Notes: generated from the letters alone by a model not told the origin. DNA of 64,000 bases from Chromatiaceae bacterium (GCA_024235395.1 JACKMK010000004.1:744001-808000); one strand, 5' to 3'; numbered from the stretch's first letter, positions 25,122 to 35,242 are shown. Made by a program: numbers and translations.

Positions 25122-26815
25122 AGATCCGAACCACCCTGGGCGTGTTCCTGCTGCTCGTCGGCTTGAGTACGGCCGATCCCGTTCAACGGCTCTGGTCGGC
25201 ACCCGCAACACCCGTCGACAAGCATCGTGCAACAGATAGCGAACACGGACACGATGATCACACTGACGCTGATCATGAGAAACACGGCGAAGACGGTCAT
25301 ACCGAGCATGACCATGCAAAGGATGATCGCGACCAGTCAAAGCACGCCGAAGATGCGCACGCTGGGCATGACCACCCCGAGGGCGAGCACGATCATGCGG
25401 ATGACGATCATGATCACGCAAAGGATGCCGAAGGCGAACACGATCACACTGAGCATTCCGGAGACGATCACTCAGGGCACGATCACACCAAGGGCGATGA
25501 TGACCATGCGGAGCACGCTGACGACGAACACGCAGGGCATGACCATGCCGAAGGTGATCACGATCGCGCCAAGCACTCTGAAGACAATCACTCCGGGCAC
25601 GATCACGCCGAGGGCGATGATGGCCATGCGGAGCACGCCAAAGACGAACATGCAGCGCATGACCATGCGGAGCACGCTGACAGCCAGCATGGCGCCGCTG
25701 CCGGCGCCGGTGACGACGATCACGCGGGTCATGATCATGACGAGGAGGGCCCGATCCGCCTGACGCCGGCGGTGATGCAAGAGTTCGGCATCGAGGTGCG
25801 GGTGGCGTCCGGCGGCAGCATCGGGCGCACCGTGCGGCTGCCGGGCGAGGTGGTCTACAACACCGATCGGATTGCCCATGTGAGCCCGATGGTGGCTGGC
25901 CGAGTGCAGCAAGTCTACGTGTCCGTCGGTGATCGTGTGGTGGCGGGCCAAATCATGGCGGTACTTGCCAGCCGTGAACTGGCCGCAGCACGCAGCGAAT
26001 ACCTGGCCGCCGTCGCTAAGCTTGAACTGGCACGGGAGAATCTTGGGCGCGAAAAACGGCTGCTCTCAGACAAGGTCGGTACGACTCGAGCTGCTGCCGC
26101 GGCGCGGCAAGCCTATCGTGAGGCCGATATCGAACGTACCCAGGCAGTGAACGCCCTGTTCGCGCTGGGCTATTCCCGCGAGCAGGTGACACAGACCGCC
26201 GCGATCGAAGACAAGGACTTCAGCATCTATGAGCTGCGCGCCCCGTTGAGCGGCATCGTGACGCAGCGGCATATCACCATCGGCGAGGTGGTCGGGCTGG
26301 AAACGGCAGATGCGCCGTTCGTCGTTGCCGACCTGTCGTCGGTGTGGGTCAACCTCACCGTGTACCAGCGTGATCTGGCACAGGTGCGGGCCGATATGCC
26401 GGTGACAATCCAGTTCAGCAGCGGCATCCCCGATGCCCAGGGCACCGTCGCTTTCGTCAGCCCGGCCCTGGACGAGACCACCCGCACTGCAACGGCGCGG
26501 GTCGTGCTGGAGAACCCCCATGCCGACTGGCGCCCCGGCCTGTTCGTCTCCGGCCTGATCGAGACTGGCCGCGAGACGGCGACCATCGTGGTACCTCACT
26601 CGGCGCTGACTGAGTTGGACGGCGAGACCGTGGTGTTCGTGCAGACCGATGGCGGCTTCGAATCACGCAAAGTCCGCCAGGGACGGGCGACACCGGCAGC
26701 CGTGGAGATCATCGACGGCCTGGCCGAGGGCGAGCGTTATGCCGCCAACAACGTGCTGGCGTTGAAGGCCGAGACCAATCGCGCGGCACTCGAACACGCC
26801 GGACACGTGCACTAG
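25118..26815 (+). CDS. czcB: CzcB-like membrane-fusion protein with giant His-rich domain
   Basis: A 565-aa periplasmic adaptor. After a signal peptide (1-20), residues about 36-208 form a His/Asp/Glu-rich region with about 43 histidines, arranged partly as 20-residue units around HxGHDHxEGD. The adaptor proper follows: RLTPAVMQEFGIEVRVASGG, a lipoyl/barrel-sandwich half GRVQQVYVSVGDRVVAGQI, a helical hairpin (about 295-350), and the second half LRAPLSGIVTQRHITIGEVV, then beta-barrel domains. It links CzcA to CzcC. The His region probably captures metal ions in the periplasm; its length is far beyond normal CzcB leaders. Confidence 0.9.
   Translation: MKIRTTLGVFLLLVGLSTADPVQRLWSAPATPVDKHRATDSEHGHDDHTDADHEKHGEDGHTEHDHAKDDRDQSKHAEDAHAGHDHPEGEHDHADDDHDHAKDAEGEHDHTEHSGDDHSGHDHTKGDDDHAEHADDEHAGHDHAEGDHDRAKHSEDNHSGHDHAEGDDGHAEHAKDEHAAHDHAEHADSQHGAAAGAGDDDHAGHDHDEEGPIRLTPAVMQEFGIEVRVASGGSIGRTVRLPGEVVYNTDRIAHVSPMVAGRVQQVYVSVGDRVVAGQIMAVLASRELAAARSEYLAAVAKLELARENLGREKRLLSDKVGTTRAAAAARQAYREADIERTQAVNALFALGYSREQVTQTAAIEDKDFSIYELRAPLSGIVTQRHITIGEVVGLETADAPFVVADLSSVWVNLTVYQRDLAQVRADMPVTIQFSSGIPDAQGTVAFVSPALDETTRTATARVVLENPHADWRPGLFVSGLIETGRETATIVVPHSALTELDGETVVFVQTDGGFESRKVRQGRATPAAVEIIDGLAEGERYAANNVLALKAETNRAALEHAGHVH
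25334..25684 (+). repeat. 60-bp coding repeats within czcB
   Basis: Residues 73-189 of the CzcB-like protein hold about five units of 20 residues (60 bp), beginning at residues 73, 110, 130, 150 and 170, with consensus xxxH[AS]xDxH[AS]GHDHxEGDxD; a 17-residue partial unit lies between the first and second. The DNA copies are similar but not identical, suggesting expansion by slippage or unequal crossing-over followed by drift. Confidence 0.85.
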
Positions 26816-26827
26816 GAGCGAATCGAC

Positions 26828-29800
26828 ATGATCGAAAAGTTGATCGATTTCGCCCTGGGCAACCGCCTGCTGGTGGTGGTGCTGGTCCTGGTGGTGATGG
26901 GGGCCGGCTACCGCTCTTACACGCTGTTGCCGGTGGATGCCTTCCCCGATGTGTCACCCAACCTGGTGCAGGTCTTCACCATCACCGAGGGTCTGGCGCC
27001 AGAGGAGATCGAGCGTTACGTCACCTATCCGGTTGAGGCCTCGATGACGGGTCTTCCCGGCATCGAGGAAATCCGCAGCATCTCCAACTTCGGCCTGTCG
27101 GTGGTCAACGTCTATTTCGAAGACGACTTGGACATCTACTTCACCCGCCGATTGGTCAACGAACGCCTGCAGGAGGCCCGCGAGCAGATCCCCGAGGGTT
27201 TTGGCGAGCCGGAAATGGGGCCCATCTCCACCGGCATGGGCCTGATCCTGTATTACTACCTCGAGGACACCACGGGCAACTACAGCCTGGAGGAGCTGCG
27301 CACCATCCAGGACTGGATCGTGAAGTACCAGCTGCAGACGGTGCCGGGCGTCACCGAGGTACTCGGTATCGGCGGCTTCGAGAAGCAATACCAGGTCAAC
27401 ATCGATCCGCAGGCCTTGCTGCGCTACGACCTATCACTGCAGGACGTGATTTCCCGCATCCGCGAGAACAACGTCAGTGTCGGAGCACAGTTCCTGACGA
27501 CGAACGCCGAGGAGTTCGTGGTGCGTTCCGAAGGCCTAGCCCATGGCGTCGACGATCTGGCCAACATCGTCGTCAAGACCGACGACGGTCGACCGGTCTA
27601 CCTGCGCGACGTCGCGGCCATCGAGGTCGGCGGTGCCATCCGTCGTGGGCTGCAGACCCTCAACGGCGAGAAAGAAGTCGTCGCAGGTATGGTCGTGCAA
27701 CTCTACGGCACCAATGCTTCTACGGTGATCGACCGGGTTGAAGCCAAGGTAGAGCAGGTGCAAAAAGCCCTGCCCGAGGGTGTACGCATCGTGCCCTACT
27801 ATGAGCAGAGCGAGCTGGTGCAGGCCTCGGTCGCCACCGTGCGCAATGCCCTACTGCAGGGGGTCGCATTGGTGGTGATCGTGCTGCTGGCCTTCATGGG
27901 CGGCCTTCGCCCGTCGCTCGTGGTCGCCCTGTCGATTCCGTTTTCGGTGTTGTTCGCAACGCTGGCCATGGGCTACTTCGGGATCTCGGCCAACCTGATG
28001 TCACTCGGTGGACTGGCGATCGCGATCGGCATGATGGTCGACGGCGCGATCGTGATGGCGGAAAACGTTGACCGCCTGCTGCACGAAACGGACCCGGATG
28101 AGCCGCGGCATCGCACCGTTGCCCGTGCCTGCCGTGAGGTGGCACGCCCGATTCTGTTCGCGATTACCATTGTCGTCATCGTATTCCTGCCACTGTTCAC
28201 GCTGCAGGGTGTCGAGGGCAAGACGTTTCGGCCACTGGCCTACACGGTGGCACTGGCCATGTTCGGCTCACTATTGTTCGCGGTGATTGCCGCCCCGGTG
28301 TTCGCCGACCTGTTCATGCGCCGGCGCAAGGCTTGGCGTGAACAGCAGGCGAGCGGCAAAGGCAGTCTGCTGGCCCGAGAACCGATCATCGTCCGTGTAC
28401 TGCTGTATTTCTACAGACCGATGCTGCACTTCTTCGTCCGCCAGCGCTGGCTGGCCGTGTTGCTGGCCGTCGGCATTCTCGCGGTCGGTCTGCGCGTGTT
28501 CCCACTGCTGGGCATGGAGTTCACGCCGCGGCTCAACGAGGGCGACCTGATCGTCAATCTGACCATGGCCCCGTCCATCTCCCTGGAAGAGACCAAACGG
28601 CTGACCCTGATCGCCGAGCGGCGCATGATGCAGATCCCCGAGATCGAGTCGGTGGTCAGCCGCATCGGCCGCGGTGAGGTCGGGGCCCATGCGGACCCGA
28701 TCAACAGCGTTCACGCCCTGGTTGTACTCAAACCTGCGCAGGCGTGGCGACCGGGAATCCACCAGGCGGCGATCGAAGAGTCATTACGCGAACGCCTCGC
28801 CGGCATGCCCGGCGTCTTCGTCAACCTGACACAGCCGATTCAACTCACGGTCGATGAATTGGTCGGCGGTGTGAAAGCCGAGTTGGCGGTCAAGCTTTAC
28901 GGCGACGATCTGAATGTGCTCAAGCAGTATGCCGACGAGATCGCGGCAGTGCTGAACACGCTCGAAGGCGCCAAGGACGTGCAGACCGAGCAAATCACCG
29001 GCTCGCCGCAGTTGCTGATCCGCCCGCAGCGCGAGGCCCTGGCGCGTTACGGCATCAATCTCGGCGAGGTACAGGATACCATCCGTGCTGCCATTGGCGG
29101 CGTCACCGCCGGCCAGGTATTCGACGGTGTGCGGCGCTTCGATATCTATGTTCGCTACCAGGAGCCGTATCGCCAAACGGCAGACGACGTCGGTCGATTG
29201 CTGGTCACCGCGCCCAGTGGCCAGCGGGTGCCGCTGAGCGAACTGGCCAGCATTGAGACACTGGTCGGGCCGCGGCAGATCACGCGCGAAAACAACCAGC
29301 GTTTCGCCACGGTGCAGGCCAATATCGTCGGCCGCGACATCGGTGGTTTCGTTACGGAGGCGCAGGCAGCGATCGAGCGCGACGTAACACTGCCACCCGG
29401 ATATATCGTCAGCTGGGGTGGCCAGTTCGAGCTGGCGCAGCAGGCCAACAAACGACTGGCGCTGGTCGTGCCCATCACGCTCGCGCTGATCTTCCTGCTG
29501 CTGTATTCGAGCTTCGGCTCGATCAAGAATACCGTACTCATTCTGCTCAATATCCCACTGGCCCTCGTCGGCGGCGTCATCAGCCTGTGGCTTTTGGGCG
29601 AAAACCTGTCGGTGCCAGCCTCGGTGGGGTTCATCGCCCTGTTCGGCATTGCCCTGACCAACGGCATGGTGCTGGTGACCTATCTCAACCAGCTGGTGGA
29701 TCAGGGGCTGTCGGTCGATGAGGCCAGCATTCAGGGCGCATCACTTCGCCTGCGCCCGGTGCTGATGACGGCGGTCACGACAGCCCTCGGACTAATCCCG

Positions 29801-29980
29801 CTGCTGCTTGCCACGGGTACCGGTAGCGAAGTGCAGCGGCCACTGGCCGCCGTCGTTATCGGCGGGCTGGTCACCTCGACGATCCTTACGCTGCTCGTTG
29901 TCCCGGCGATGTATCGCTGGTTTTCCCGCCGCAGTGATCCGGCGGGTGATCTTTCAAGCCATACAGGAGAAATCCGATGA
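26828..29980 (+). CDS. czcA: CzcA-like RND heavy-metal efflux pump (HME family)
   Basis: A 1050-aa RND pump with 12 expected membrane helices: TM1 at 10-30, a cluster at about 340-540, and a second cluster at 870-1035. The proton-relay helix reads AIAIGMMVDGAIVMAENV, which fits the HME group; the DGA-x-x-x-x-EN core resembles CzcA, while the AIG-x-MVD part resembles CusA. The substrate could therefore be divalent (Zn, Co, Cd, Ni) and should not be taken as settled. It lies 12 bp after czcB with GGAG before ATG 26828, and its stop overlaps the next gene by 4 bases. Confidence 0.92.
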   Translation: MIEKLIDFALGNRLLVVVLVLVVMGAGYRSYTLLPVDAFPDVSPNLVQVFTITEGLAPEEIERYVTYPVEASMTGLPGIEEIRSISNFGLSVVNVYFEDDLDIYFTRRLVNERLQEAREQIPEGFGEPEMGPISTGMGLILYYYLEDTTGNYSLEELRTIQDWIVKYQLQTVPGVTEVLGIGGFEKQYQVNIDPQALLRYDLSLQDVISRIRENNVSVGAQFLTTNAEEFVVRSEGLAHGVDDLANIVVKTDDGRPVYLRDVAAIEVGGAIRRGLQTLNGEKEVVAGMVVQLYGTNASTVIDRVEAKVEQVQKALPEGVRIVPYYEQSELVQASVATVRNALLQGVALVVIVLLAFMGGLRPSLVVALSIPFSVLFATLAMGYFGISANLMSLGGLAIAIGMMVDGAIVMAENVDRLLHETDPDEPRHRTVARACREVARPILFAITIVVIVFLPLFTLQGVEGKTFRPLAYTVALAMFGSLLFAVIAAPVFADLFMRRRKAWREQQASGKGSLLAREPIIVRVLLYFYRPMLHFFVRQRWLAVLLAVGILAVGLRVFPLLGMEFTPRLNEGDLIVNLTMAPSISLEETKRLTLIAERRMMQIPEIESVVSRIGRGEVGAHADPINSVHALVVLKPAQAWRPGIHQAAIEESLRERLAGMPGVFVNLTQPIQLTVDELVGGVKAELAVKLYGDDLNVLKQYADEIAAVLNTLEGAKDVQTEQITGSPQLLIRPQREALARYGINLGEVQDTIRAAIGGVTAGQVFDGVRRFDIYVRYQEPYRQTADDVGRLLVTAPSGQRVPLSELASIETLVGPRQITRENNQRFATVQANIVGRDIGGFVTEAQAAIERDVTLPPGYIVSWGGQFELAQQANKRLALVVPITLALIFLLLYSSFGSIKNTVLILLNIPLALVGGVISLWLLGENLSVPASVGFIALFGIALTNGMVLVTYLNQLVDQGLSVDEASIQGASLRLRPVLMTAVTTALGLIPLLLATGTGSEVQRPLAAVVIGGLVTSTILTLLVVPAMYRWFSRRSDPAGDLSSHTGEIR

Positions 29981-30429
29981 ATCACTCGATAAGCAATCCT
30001 ATGTTGGTGTTGCGCTTAAACAGTCAACGTCTGGTCACGCGCGGCATCGTGGTATCACTGACATTGCTGGCCGCCATCGGATGCAGCAGCCTGTCACCGA
30101 ACCTGGCTTCCAATGGCAAGATAGGGATCGACCGGGTAGATTCGAAAAACGTGATCATCGGACAGACCCAGGTCGCAGCCGTGGCCGATGGTGTTCGGAT
30201 CTCCGGATCCGTGCGCAAGACATTCCAACAGCGCGGGCAGATTCCCGGTCACCTCCACATCGAGTTGCTCGCAGCGGACGGTACGATTTTGGAATCAAGC
30301 GTCGTGCGGTATCACAGGCGTTTTGCCAAGTCTGGGCGAGCCTACTTTACCCAGACGCTCGCGGTGCGGCCGGACAACGTCAACGCTGTGAGGCTCGTGC
30401 ACCATGGCCTGGGAGACCCGCACAGCTGA
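29977..30429 (+). CDS. Predicted lipoprotein at the end of the efflux operon
   Basis: A 150-aa protein with a membrane segment (RGIVVSLTLLAAIGC) ending in a lipobox-like LAAIGC near residue 36, then a beta-rich domain (about 50-145) with GRAYFTQTLAVRP. I do not recognise the family. It overlaps the czcA stop by 4 bases, so it is coexpressed with the pump and may be a periplasm-facing accessory. The N-terminal 20 residues before the signal are unusually long; ATG 30001 is an alternative start. Confidence 0.65.
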   Translation: MNHSISNPMLVLRLNSQRLVTRGIVVSLTLLAAIGCSSLSPNLASNGKIGIDRVDSKNVIIGQTQVAAVADGVRISGSVRKTFQQRGQIPGHLHIELLAADGTILESSVVRYHRRFAKSGRAYFTQTLAVRPDNVNAVRLVHHGLGDPHS

Positions 30430-30681
30430 TCAATTCGGCGGGTTGTGGCGATTTCGCACAAGTATTCATTGACGCGTCAGACAATGTGCGAAAGTCCGAT
30501 GTGCGCAATCTTCGTGAAGCTAGGCAATATCGCAGTTCGTTCTGGCGGCCCTCGTAGGCGCGGTGACCACTTGCCATCGTCCTGGTTGACGCGGCTAGGG
30601 ACTGGTGGTCGGCTGCCCTTCGAAAGGCCGCCCGGGTCCGATTGTGGAATCCACCAGTTCAACCCATGATGTGCAGCAACT

Positions 30682-33405
30682 TCATCGCCCACCCCGCTCC
30701 ATCGCAATCCGCTCCGCCACGATATGCACGGCCTCGAGCTCCGTACATCCGCGTTCGCGCATGATGTCAGCCCGCTCGGCCTTCTCGTGCTTCTCGGTCA
30801 TCGCCAGTGCCAGCGACAATGGCGGTGGGACATTGCGGAACAGCGCCTCCAGGTTGTCGGATAGCACCACGCCCTCGACGTACTTGCCCGGTTCCTTGCG
30901 GGCCGACAGCAGCAGGCTGCGCTGCTCCGCCGAAAGATCCTTGAACCTTGCGATCTGTTCGATCTCCTCCTTGGGCATAACCAGACAGAGCCACCACTCC
31001 ATCATGTTCAGCATCTTGCGGCTGGCGTCCGGGAAGTCCTCGAGATTCTGCGTCGCGATCCAGAACCAGGCGCCGAGCTTGCGCCACATCTTGGTGATCT
31101 TGACCACGTAACGGGCCAGTAAAGGGTTGGTTGTGATGATATGGCCTTCGTCGGTGACCACGAGGGTCGGCCGCGCATCGCTCTGGTGGCGTTCGACCAG
31201 GTCGTTGATGTGGCTCATCATCGAGATGTAGGCGACGGTCAGCTGATCCTCGTAACCTTCGCGCGCAAGGATGCCCATCTCCAGGATGGTGACGTCCGCC
31301 TCCGGCCAGCGTCTGCCGGGGCGATTGAAGAAGTGGCCTGCCAGGCCCGAGCAAAACAGCGCCATGCCGTCGCCCATCTCCAGCGCCCGGTTGCGGCGAT
31401 GTTCGGGCAGGCTGGTGTTGCGACCGATCGTATTCAGCGCAGCAACGACATCTTCGGTAAGCACCTGGTCCTGGCCTGACTCCCGGGCGGTCTTCGCGGC
31501 GAGGAAGATCGCATTGCGGATGAGCAGCCGGTCGGCGCGGGTCATGCGCGCGTCTTCACGCTCGTCGCCACCAGTGATCATGATCCGTGCAGCGATCTCC
31601 ATCTCACCCAGGATGTCGCGGCCAGTGCCCTCCTCGTCCGCGTCTTCGTCTTCGTCGTCGGCAAGGGCGTTCGGATCTTCGACGATGCGCAGCCGGCGTT
31701 CTTTCTCCAGCAGCCTGAGGGCATCGGCAAACGGTGGCAGGCTGACGTCGGCATTGGGATTGAGCGTCACCTGGTTGAGCGTCAGGCCGTTGGCCGCGAA
31801 ATGCTGACCGAGCAATGAGAACGAGCCCCCAGCCTCGATGATGAACAGGCGTGGCCGGTAGACGGCCGCCATCTGCTGCAGCAGATAGACCAGCAGCGCC
31901 GACTTGCCGGCCCCGGTCGGGCCGAGGATCAGCATGTGGGCGTTCTTCTTTCGGTCCTCCCGATGCAGTGGATCGAAGACCAACGGCTCGGCACCCCGGT
32001 TGAAGAACACCAGGCCCGGATGACCGGTGCCGCGCGATCGGCCATAGACCGGCAGCAGGTTCGCGGTGTGGCGCGAGAAGACCAGGCGTGACCGGCGGTT
32101 CAGTTTGTCGAGATGCGGGTCATAGGCCATCGGCAGATTGCGGATGTAGGCGTCCAGCGCCAGGAGGTCGGCTTCCTGCGTGATCGGCTGCAGGCCGTTT
32201 GGCAGCAACAGGGCGTTCAGGCGGTTGGTGTTGGTGCGCAAGTCGTTGAGGTCGTCGCTACGCAGGTAGAAGGCGATGCTCAACGGGTAGAGCTTGTTAC
32301 CCTGCGCCATTTCGCGCTCGACGGCTTCGGCATCCTCCCGGGTGAGCGCGGCCTCCGCGGAATCACCGACCGCGGCCCGCCTGACCTGGTTGATGTGGTT
32401 TCGGGTCAGGTCCTGTGGCCGCACCGTCAGGGTCAGGACCATCACCGTGTGCTCGGGCAGACGGTCGAACAGGGCAAACACATGATCGCCGGCCTGACGT
32501 TCACCGGTCATATGCCCGATCTCGGGCGCACGTCGCAGACCCTGCACTGTGACCAGGGTGTGCGGCAGACCATCGAACCACCATGTGGCGGTGGCGTTGT
32601 CCGAACGCGGCATGCCGAGGGTCAGCCGCTCTGCAAAGTCGTACCCGTACGGCAGGTCCTCGTCGCCGGGATAGGGTGCGATCTCGAGGAGGTTGTCCGG
32701 GTCGCCGTCGGCGGGCGCTGGGTTCGGATTGAACCAGGGCAACAGCCAGGTGTAGAGATCCTCGCCGCTGCCCCGCCGGGCACGTATGCCCGCACTGGCC
32801 AGCGCCGCCACCCACTTCGTCGCCACGTCGTTCAGGGCCGCCTCGACCTCGATGGCGGGCGCGCGTCTGCCGCCTGGCTTCAGGCGCCGATAGAGCACGG
32901 CACGGACACGCCGGGTCTGACCGCGCCAGCGGGTGCCGGTGACCGCGGCATCCTCGAACAGGCCGCCGGGCCGACTGATCCTCGCCAGATGCGCGGCAAC
33001 GGCCGCCTGGTAGTGCCGGGTGAAGGTGGAGTCGCGTGCGCCCGGCTGGGCATAGGCCGCCGCCTCGCGCTGAAACCGGGTCAGACTCGGTTCGTCCTGC
33101 ACATAGACCTGCAGGATCCACGGAGCATCGTCGAGTTCCGGGATCGCCTCGGTCAGTGCGGTCTGCACGGCATCGCGCAGCTGGACCATGAAGGCCTCCG
33201 TACGCGCCTCGGCGCCGACCGGCTCCAGCTCGAACAGGGCACCTACACTCACCCCGTCCTCTAGCAGGAAGGCGCGACTCTCCGGGATGTATTCCACCCA
33301 AGGCAACAGATCGGTAAAGGACGGCGGGCGGTCATAGCCGCGCCTGATGTCGGCGGAGCGCACGGCCGGGCTCAGCGGCGTGTCGCTTGAGCGGGCTTCT
33401 GTCAT
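30682..33405 (-). CDS. Conjugative transfer ATPase, TraC/VirB4-like (TIGR03744 family)
   Basis: A 907-aa cytoplasmic ATPase. Walker A is MLILGPTGAGKSALLVYLLQ near 487; Walker B is PTLVVTDEGHIITTN near 745, with a following WFWIATQNLEDFP segment typical of VirB4 proteins. It powers pilus and transfer-channel assembly. I use ATG 33405; a TTG at 33414 would overlap the upstream stop by 1 base. It is the last gene of the minus-strand block from RAQPRD onward, and cargo 1 lies directly downstream. Confidence 0.9.
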   Translation of the reverse strand: MTEARSSDTPLSPAVRSADIRRGYDRPPSFTDLLPWVEYIPESRAFLLEDGVSVGALFELEPVGAEARTEAFMVQLRDAVQTALTEAIPELDDAPWILQVYVQDEPSLTRFQREAAAYAQPGARDSTFTRHYQAAVAAHLARISRPGGLFEDAAVTGTRWRGQTRRVRAVLYRRLKPGGRRAPAIEVEAALNDVATKWVAALASAGIRARRGSGEDLYTWLLPWFNPNPAPADGDPDNLLEIAPYPGDEDLPYGYDFAERLTLGMPRSDNATATWWFDGLPHTLVTVQGLRRAPEIGHMTGERQAGDHVFALFDRLPEHTVMVLTLTVRPQDLTRNHINQVRRAAVGDSAEAALTREDAEAVEREMAQGNKLYPLSIAFYLRSDDLNDLRTNTNRLNALLLPNGLQPITQEADLLALDAYIRNLPMAYDPHLDKLNRRSRLVFSRHTANLLPVYGRSRGTGHPGLVFFNRGAEPLVFDPLHREDRKKNAHMLILGPTGAGKSALLVYLLQQMAAVYRPRLFIIEAGGSFSLLGQHFAANGLTLNQVTLNPNADVSLPPFADALRLLEKERRLRIVEDPNALADDEDEDADEEGTGRDILGEMEIAARIMITGGDEREDARMTRADRLLIRNAIFLAAKTARESGQDQVLTEDVVAALNTIGRNTSLPEHRRNRALEMGDGMALFCSGLAGHFFNRPGRRWPEADVTILEMGILAREGYEDQLTVAYISMMSHINDLVERHQSDARPTLVVTDEGHIITTNPLLARYVVKITKMWRKLGAWFWIATQNLEDFPDASRKMLNMMEWWLCLVMPKEEIEQIARFKDLSAEQRSLLLSARKEPGKYVEGVVLSDNLEALFRNVPPPLSLALAMTEKHEKAERADIMRERGCTELEAVHIVAERIAMERGGR

Positions 33406-33410
33406 GGCCT

Positions 33411-33866
33411 TCAAGGGGTGTCGCCATCGTGTTTCGGTGTGTTGCCTGCCCCAACCGATGGCACCTCGCCGGGCAAGGCGTACTCGACCCGCTCGTACAT
33501 CGGAAAGGTGGTGACATAACCCGGTACCGGCACGCGCTCATCGGTTGCCAGGTGCGGGAACACGTACATCCGCAAGGTCGGATTCGGCAGACGCGGGAAG
33601 GTCGTCTCGAGCTCGTTGTGGGCATCGCGCGTGTAGCGGTCGAGCGGCACCTCGCTCGCGGTCAACGGCCGGCCGCCGAGCTGTCCTTGCCAGGCCTGGG
33701 GATCGCGCGCCCCCATCGCCTCGACATGGGCGTCATAGATGGCCTTCATCGAGTGCCCGTCCTGCGGCAGCACCGCCTCTTTGGTGCTGGCACAGCCGGC
33801 GACCAGCAGGATCGAGGCCAGGCTAGTCGAGAGACGTACGGTGACTTGCTTGCGTCGTGGTCGCAT
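33411..33866 (-). CDS. Conjugal transfer lipoprotein, TIGR03751 family
   Basis: A 151-aa lipoprotein with signal SLASILLVAGC (lipid on Cys25) and a soluble domain containing RDPQAWQGQLGGRPLTASEV and YTRDAHNELETTFPRLPNP, characteristic of TIGR03751. By position it corresponds to the VirB7/TraV role: stabilising the outer-membrane core with the TIGR03752 protein encoded just upstream, whose end it overlaps by 44 bases. Confidence 0.85.
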   Translation of the reverse strand: MRPRRKQVTVRLSTSLASILLVAGCASTKEAVLPQDGHSMKAIYDAHVEAMGARDPQAWQGQLGGRPLTASEVPLDRYTRDAHNELETTFPRLPNPTLRMYVFPHLATDERVPVPGYVTTFPMYERVEYALPGEVPSVGAGNTPKHDGDTP

Positions 33867-35238
33867 GGGTCAATTTCCTGCCGATGGGATCGAGGTCAAT
33901 GGGGAGTTCGCGGTCGACATGGATGGCCACCTGGGTACCGGCCGCCACGAACACCGCGTCGAAACTCTGGGCCTGACGTTCCAGGAGCCACTTGGCGACC
34001 TCGTTGCTGCCGCCTTCGACGGTCTTGCCGAGGACGTAGGTGCCCGCCTCGCCGGTCACGCTGTTGGTGACGCTGCCGGCGTCGCTCACCACCGACGTGG
34101 TCTCTGCCGCGGCCGCTGCCTGGGCCGCGGCCTGGATCGCCATCACGCCGATCCGTTGGCTCAGGAAGGCCGGGGCGTTGGTCTTACGCGCGCCGCTGAT
34201 GCAGGGGATGCCCTGGGCATCGGAGATCCAGCCGAGCGGTTCGTCGGCGCCACCACTGCCCGCCTGCCGGTCGTCCGAAGACAGGGTCCGAATGGTTCCG
34301 TCGTCGAACACGAAGGTCACCGAGTCGAGGCGCCCGGTCACGCAGGAGAGCGTCCAGTCGCCGACGGCCGTGCCGCTCCACACCATGCCCTGCACGCCCG
34401 GCACAGTGAGGCCGTTGGCGGCCAGGTTGTCCGCGCCGGTGATGATCTTGAACGGCATCGGATCACGCACCTGCCCCTGCACAGGTACGCGACCGACCAG
34501 CGCGGTCATAGCCGTCGAACCGATCAGCGTGGCATTGCGCGGGACCGTATAGACGGGCTGGGTGCGCGCCCGTTCGATGCGGTCGCCGACACCTCGAGCT
34601 ACATCTCCCGTCTTGGTCGTGGCGGTGTCCAGGTAGCCACCGGCGCTACGCGTTACCCGCTGCAGCATTCCTGGTCCCGTCCTGGCTTGGTCTTCCGGAT
34701 CCACCGGTTGATGATCCAGGGGCTCGATCCAATGGATCTCAGCGTTGGCGCCATTGCCTAACCCATCAAGCCCCAGCCCCACGGGGATATCGTTCGCAGG
34801 TGCAAGGGTTTGGGGTTTCGACAGCGACTCGGCCAATGCATCGACGCGCGCGGTCAAGGACGAGAGCACCCCGGCGTCGACCCGGTCCCGATTGGCCTGG
34901 GTCTTCTCTCTGGCAAGCAGCTCGCGCTTCAGACGGGTCGCGACGTTCTCCTCGATCTGGGTCCGGCTCGTCATCAGCCCCTGGTTTTCCCTGCGCAGCG
35001 CGGCGTTGTCCCGTCGCAGCGCCTCGACCTCGGTGGTCATCGCCGCGACATTGGCGGTCAGCGTCTTGATCGTGTCGGCGGGCGTGTCGGCATCCGGCGC
35101 CGGGGCCTCCGGGACACTGTCGAGCACCACCGCGGCCTCCTCGTCCGGGGAGCACGACTTCGTGGTCACGAACACCAGGATCAGCAACACGCTGCCGGCG
35201 AGGATCGGTAGGAGTCGATTGCTGGTCGCTATGGCCAT
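33823..35238 (-). CDS. ICE conjugation protein, TIGR03752 (PFL_4705) family, TraB/VirB10-like
   Basis: A 471-aa protein with one N-terminal membrane helix (LLPILAGSVLLILVFVT), a Pro/Asp-rich linker, a coiled coil at about 60-115 (VAAMTTEVEALRRDNAALRR), and a C-terminal beta-barrel domain containing VPRNATLIGSTAMTALVGRV. This is the layout of VirB10/TraB, which spans the periplasm and joins inner and outer membrane parts of the transfer channel. It ends inside the lipoprotein gene. Confidence 0.87.
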   Translation of the reverse strand: MAIATSNRLLPILAGSVLLILVFVTTKSCSPDEEAAVVLDSVPEAPAPDADTPADTIKTLTANVAAMTTEVEALRRDNAALRRENQGLMTSRTQIEENVATRLKRELLAREKTQANRDRVDAGVLSSLTARVDALAESLSKPQTLAPANDIPVGLGLDGLGNGANAEIHWIEPLDHQPVDPEDQARTGPGMLQRVTRSAGGYLDTATTKTGDVARGVGDRIERARTQPVYTVPRNATLIGSTAMTALVGRVPVQGQVRDPMPFKIITGADNLAANGLTVPGVQGMVWSGTAVGDWTLSCVTGRLDSVTFVFDDGTIRTLSSDDRQAGSGGADEPLGWISDAQGIPCISGARKTNAPAFLSQRIGVMAIQAAAQAAAAAETTSVVSDAGSVTNSVTGEAGTYVLGKTVEGGSNEVAKWLLERQAQSFDAVFVAAGTQVAIHVDRELPIDLDPIGRKLTHATTTQASHRTSLD

Positions 35239-35242
35239 GGAA

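Noticed and set aside
25240..25740. Regular repeats that could suggest a CRISPR array
   Set aside because: The repeats are in frame inside czcB, encode His-rich protein units, and have no unique spacers between identical repeats.
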